This document shows, piece after piece, positions 50,901 to 56,900 of a DNA stretch of 64,000 bases; the first letter of the stretch is position 1; every line of letters begins with the position of its first letter. The notes beneath the pieces were generated by a model, which searched no databases, was not told the DNA's origin, and saw only the letters and a program-made list of their open reading frames with translations. A program made the position numbers and the translations under genes. The stretch spans positions 136,402 to 200,401 of the forward strand of contig UESW01001787.1 in assembly GCA_900491605.1 (NCBI GenBank), given 5' to 3'. This DNA comes from Calamus simplicifolius (taxonomy: Eukaryota > Streptophyta > Magnoliopsida > Arecales > Arecaceae).

Positions 50901-53900
50901 TTTTTAAAGAAAAACCTTGATCTACCATGGTTTTGGTGGTTAGGGTTCATTTCTTTGAAATAACATTGCGTGTGGTTTATTTGGATGGCTCATTTGACCT
51001 TTGTTAGAACAGTGGTTCAGTGATTAAACCTTACCGTTTCTAACACACCATCCAGAAATATAACATATTCCATGAGTCCTAGCACATTTTTAAGGTCTTG
51101 CATATGCATAGCATAAACTTAAGGCAAAAGAAAGGCAGCGAATGGAAGTTAACATGAAGATTGGATCAATTAGAAGTGGGATGCATGGAATCCTCTGTTG
51201 TTGTAAAGAACTGGGTTGGTATGTTAATGCTCAGTCTTCTTAAACCATAAAACGTCCCACTTGTTATGTCCAAAATACTTGCAATTAAACTCAAATCAAA
51301 GGCATGTTTGTCCTTTTAATTCTCTCTATGTATGGTCCTGTTGTCTCTTCATCCCAATTAATTTCCAAACTTTAGCTAACTTATATAGTTTCTTATGTTG
51401 TGATTTAAGTGTCAATGGACATCCAATGCTTACTTATTAAAGATATATCTGATGCTGTTACTTGTTTTCAGCAATTGACATGTTATTTTGTTAGCAACTA
51501 GGTTTTCTAAGATATTCACTTCCATACCAGGCTGCTGCCTGAAGTTGGAATCTTCTTTTTCTTCTTATTCTCTGTCTTTCGCTCTCTTGAAGTAGGTGGT
51601 TGGTGAAGCATTGACACTGAGACATGCTTGCACTTGCCATGTTTTTATTTTTCTTTTTTCCAATTTCAAGCCTTGGTGCATGGCATTATTCGACTTACGT
51701 TCAGTGGTAAATTATGTTTGCTTTTGTAGGTACCAGCAAGAGGGAATTAACTGGTTATCTTTCTTGAAGCGTTTCAAACTGCATGGAATTTTATGTGATG
51801 ATATGGGTCTCGGTAAAACACTTCAGGCATCAGCAATGGTAGCATCTGATATTGCAGAGCAGCGTGCTTGCATTAATGGCAAGGACCTTCAATCTTTGAT
51901 TATCTGCCCTTCGACATTAGTTGGGCATTGGGTTTATGAGATAGAAAAATATATAGACAATTCTGTGATGGTTACTCTTCAGTATGTTGGTTCTGTCCAA
52001 GAAAGGATATTGCTTCGGAGTCAGTTTGATAGGTGCAATGTCATTATAACATCTTATGATATTGTTCGTAAAGATGTTGATTATCTTTGCAAACTTGCAT
52101 GGAACTACTGTATTTAGATGAGGGACATATCATCAAGAACTCAAAATCTAAAATTACTGCTGCAGTGAAGCAGCTGAAAACTGAACACCGCCTTATCTTG
52201 AGTGGAACTCCGATTCAGGTTTTTAACCCTGTTAACTGGTTTTTTCTTTTTTATGAACTTTTTGTGGCACTATTCTTGATTGGTTCACTTGTTTTTGCAG
52301 AATAATGTATTGGAACTGTGGTCTCTTTTTGACTTTTTAATGCCTGGATTCCTTGGCACAGAGAGACAGGTAGGGTTCTATGTCCAAGTGCAAATTGTAC
52401 TGATGCATTGACTTAACTACTTGAATTCATCTTAACTCATTTGTTATCTGATAGGTTATTGTCATTTGAATTGTTGAAGTCATTTTCTTTAAATTGTGTA
52501 TGGTTGTAACACATGTAAGCATATATACATTATTTACATGCACATATACATGTTCATGCTCATGCAATGTTAAATCTTTGATTAAAAAGATTTAATGATT
52601 CCAAAATCAATGATGAGTTACACTAATTGAAGATCCACATTTGTTGATTTTAGTATGTTCATTAAAAATGCCTAGAAACCAAAAGTCACACGTTTTGGAG
52701 ATTTGTAGTTGATGCACCAAGTTGGCTTAAAAGCGACCATGCTAAAACGTATTAGGACCCAACTCAACTCAACTCATCTAAGCCTTTTCCCAACTACATG
52801 GGGTCGGCTACATGAATCTACTTCCTCCACTCAGCTCTATTCAGCTCTATTCGGAACTATTCGAACTAAGTCGACACTCAAATTACAAATAGTTATATCT
52901 TTTTTAATTATTTCTGTTCATATTAGTTTAAGTCTACCTCTACCTCTATCATTACCATGGATTGTTTAAAAGATCACTCTTTTTAACTGGAGCATTTAAA
53001 GGTCTTCGTTGTATATGTCCAAACCACCTTAATCGATTTTCTCTCATTTTATTTTCAATTGGGGCTACTCCTATCATTTCTCATATATGTTTATTTCTAA
53101 TTCTATCTTTTAAAGTTTTACCACATATCCATCTTAACATGCGCATTTCTGGTGCACTTAATTTATTCAGATATTGTTTTAGTATTGTCCAACACTCTAT
53201 TCAATATAGCATAGCTGGCCTAATAACGGTTTTATAGAATAAAACATACTAGGACCCCTAAAATGAGAATCCACTTTATTGATCATAATTGGACAACTTA
53301 GAGCATATGTAGATTTTTAATGTGCTTTGATTTTGTCATAGAGGGTGATCATTAGGCAATAGTATGGTAGCTCTGTTGGAACAAGGATGTCATTGGTTGG
53401 AAACATGGAAACAACATCTTCGCATGTGGTAGTAAGGCTGCATACTTTTGACCCTACAAGACTTTAGTTGTAGAAGCCTCATGCATCAAGCTACCCTTTT
53501 TTTGGTTTTATTATTAGTTCATAACAAAACATGGTATCATGTTATTAAGATTGTGCCTTTTGCACCCACTTACCAAGGCACTTTGTTTTTGGGATTTGTA
53601 GGCATTTCTTGTGTTGGAGATGATAGGTACAATGGTTTGGATTTCAATTTGGATAGTCCATCCTTAGTTTTGAATAATTAAAATATTCCTCTAAAAATTT
53701 AAGGTTTAGTGTCGAACATGCATACACATCTATGCAAAGATTCAATTCTTGGTATTGGTACCCATTCTAGTTTGATCTTGGGTTGTAAGGTATTGGGATG
53801 TGTTAGGATGGACCATAGTGGCTAATAATATCAAGAATGAAGAAAAACATTAAAAAATAGCCTTGAGATTTCCTGTTCTGCCAAGTGTTGTGATGCAACT

Positions 53901-56900
53901 ATCTTGTTTAGGATGTTGTGATTTGGTGTCTTAGGGGCATCAAGGTAACATTATCTTTTTTACCAACAAGATGTGCAGGGTCACACCAGTGCAGAGTCCT
54001 TGCTTGTGTTTATGCATATATATTTATATAGGTACAATGTACCCTACATATACATGTATAATTTATGCATACATACTTGCATACATATGTACATGTATGT
54101 ATGTGTGTATGTTTGCGCGTGTGCATATGAATATAGTATACATGTACATGTACATATACACATGCATGTACGTATAATCTGTGTATTTCCAACTTCAACT
54201 ATTTTTCCTATCCCCGCTATCTCCCTAGTTCTAGCGTGCCTCAAGTTGCTATAGTATGATATGTACTAGAACCATACTTGATCGATATCTGGTCAGTATG
54301 ATCCCTAGTACCAGTTTGGTGAATCTTGATTTTAATCTTGCAAGGGAGCTATGATGAGTTTTTGCTTAGATTTACAAATCTTTGAGGAATAATGTGATGT
54401 GGCCCAACTCCTAGGATTTGAAACATCATCTAGTGGATGTCCCCTTACAATCAAAATAAATACCTGAATGGTAGAAGAATGATGACATGATGGAGAAGGT
54501 GATAATGGGTTTGAGCATATTTTTCTTAAGTGGGAGTTCTGTTTCATGGGAGAGGCATTGGGAAGCTTCAGCAAAGTGTTTTTTTTTTTTTGGATTGTTG
54601 TTTAAATGGGTTGAACCACTGAAGTTTTTTTTAAATGGATCATTGTTTAAGCAGATTAAACCTGTACCCACTATAACGAATTGTTTTAAAGGGCTGAACC
54701 AACCCATTTTCTGGCTGGTATAGTTTGGTTTGCCTCGAACTGATAGGTTCGGGTTGTTTCAGCTTTTCTTGAGACTAACAATATCTTCTTTCATGGACTC
54801 TTGGTTGCACATGTATGAACCATAATTAATAAAGACAAACTCTAAAAGATATATTCCACACTTACAACTCCAGAATTAGAGCATAATAACAACTAGCTAT
54901 TTGGGAGACCACTTTTGCATCACTTTTTTCCTGTCTTACCCTCCTTAACTATCAAACTAAAGCTAAGATTTATTGAACTTATTGGGGTTGCCTATATGAT
55001 TAGTTATTTGATCAATCTGGGCACCTCCAATTTCAATAATTCAGCCTTACTTTGATGGTTGGTGAGGAGAAGAGGGAAAAGAGTAAAATGCTGGATGGTG
55101 GGCTCTTTAATAGTAGTAGTTATTATACTCTAATTAAGGTTTGCAATTTCGATAATGGACCCTGTGCAAGTAATAAACTGGTACAATATTGTTATGCCTG
55201 GTATGGGCTAGGTTCAGCTTACCAAGACTCAGCACACCTCTCTATACTAAGTCTTGGTTCATTACCAATACAATATGGACACCTGGTACAATGCTGTATG
55301 ACTAGCACGATAAACCATGGCTCTAGTTATATGGTCAGTCATTTGATCTGAAGCTAAGAGGGTAGGCTTTTGCTCAATCGTAAGGCTGCTCCATTGTATC
55401 CTAGGTTTCCAAGTGTGAAATACGAAAATAGTCTTTCCAGATGCAATGGTAAGGTTGCATACATCTGACTCTCTCCAAACCCAATAATGGTGGAAGGCTT
55501 TTTCTGATCTGAAATCAAAGGTGAAACCAACTTTGTAGACCTTGGCAATTATCTTAATGGTGCAACCAAAAGGATAGGTGCATAAGCTTTTTGGATTTAT
55601 TACAAGTCCATCTCTTTCCTAAATTTTTTTCCAGCGGGAATTCAAATGCCAAGTAGTGTTGTCTCTTAAGTTACAACATTAAAAGGTCTTCTATTTTGGT
55701 AAATTATATTGCAATTCATAAAGCGACACCAAAGGCTTGGATCCAGTCTGTAGCCAACATGAAATGGACTTGATGGATACCATGAGTCCAAACCCTTGAG
55801 TGCAATATGCTACACAAATCATGAGTTCTTGACCTGAAATTTCATCGTACCAATTATGAACATGGATGAATTGGCTTCTGCTTTATGATTCTTGATTAGA
55901 CCTTCTTTGACATGACAAAAGTTAGTCCAAAGTAAGCTAGCTAGATCAAATCATGAGTTAATGACCTGAAATTTCACTGTATCAATTAGGAATATGGTTG
56001 AATTGGATTCAACTTGATGGGTCCTGATTAGATCATATTTGACACGACAAAAGTTAGTCTGAAACAAAGGTGTAGCTTATAAAACTCAGACCTAATGCAA
56101 ACCTAATCCAAAAAGGAATGCAACTAGATCCCTATCAAACGAATTATTTGGATGTAACTTTAAATTTAAAAATTCTAAGTTGATTTAGGTTCATTGTGGC
56201 CAGGCTTTGGCTAAAACACAAGCAGACCTAACCGGCCATTAGCATTCCTAACTTGATATGCACCAAATCTAGAGTATGGTGAAAGATTTAAGATGGCAAT
56301 TTTGTGTGTGTGTGGGTGGGGGGGGGGGGGGGGGGGGGGGGGGTTAACAAATTATTGGATGACAGATTCTGAATTTCTGATAATATGATGGCTTTAACCT
56401 TTAAATTTCTGGCCGGGTAATGCATTCATTGAAAAGATCAAGTTGATATGTTTTACTACATATGAACATGCTTGTAGTTCTTGTATATGGAGTTAACTGT
56501 GCTGCATTTGCTTCAGATTTATCTGTTTTAATCATCTACCTGTGTGTTTACTAATTGTGGGCTGCTTCTACAGTTCCAAGCCACTTATGGGAAACCATTA
56601 CTGGCAGCAAAAGATTCAAAATGTTCTGCTAAGGATGCTGAAGCAGGGGTTCTTGCTATGGAAGCTTTGCATAAGCAGGTCAAACTTATCTGACAATTTA
56701 TATTTCTGTTGCAAGGAATTTCTATTATCATACTAACTTTTTTTTTTGTTTATTTGTTTACATGCCTTCAGGTCATGCCTTTTCTCCTTCGTCGAACTAA
56801 AGATGAAGTTTTATCTGATCTCCCGGAGAAAATTATTCAGGACAGATTCTGCGACCTCAGTCCTGTGCAAATTAAACTTTATGAACAGTTTTCTTTTTCC

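Larger units (their letters stand above)
49387..51729 (+). other. Intron 18
   Basis: Holds G18 (49736-49753) and G17 (50164-50180) tracts and a tRNA-like segment at 50085-50155. No larger element is recognised. Confidence 0.55.
52370..56573 (+). other. Intron 20
   Basis: Holds a LINE fragment (52761-53240), two SINE-like copies (53362-53500 and 55365-55500), an ATGT simple tract (54015-54175), a GTACC-rich stretch (55180-55340) and a G26 tract (56318-56343). The rest is unassigned. Confidence 0.55.

Noticed and set aside
53971..54254. Tyr/Met/Cys-rich and His/Thr-rich open frames on both strands
   Set aside because: Generated by the ATGT/ACAT simple repeat.
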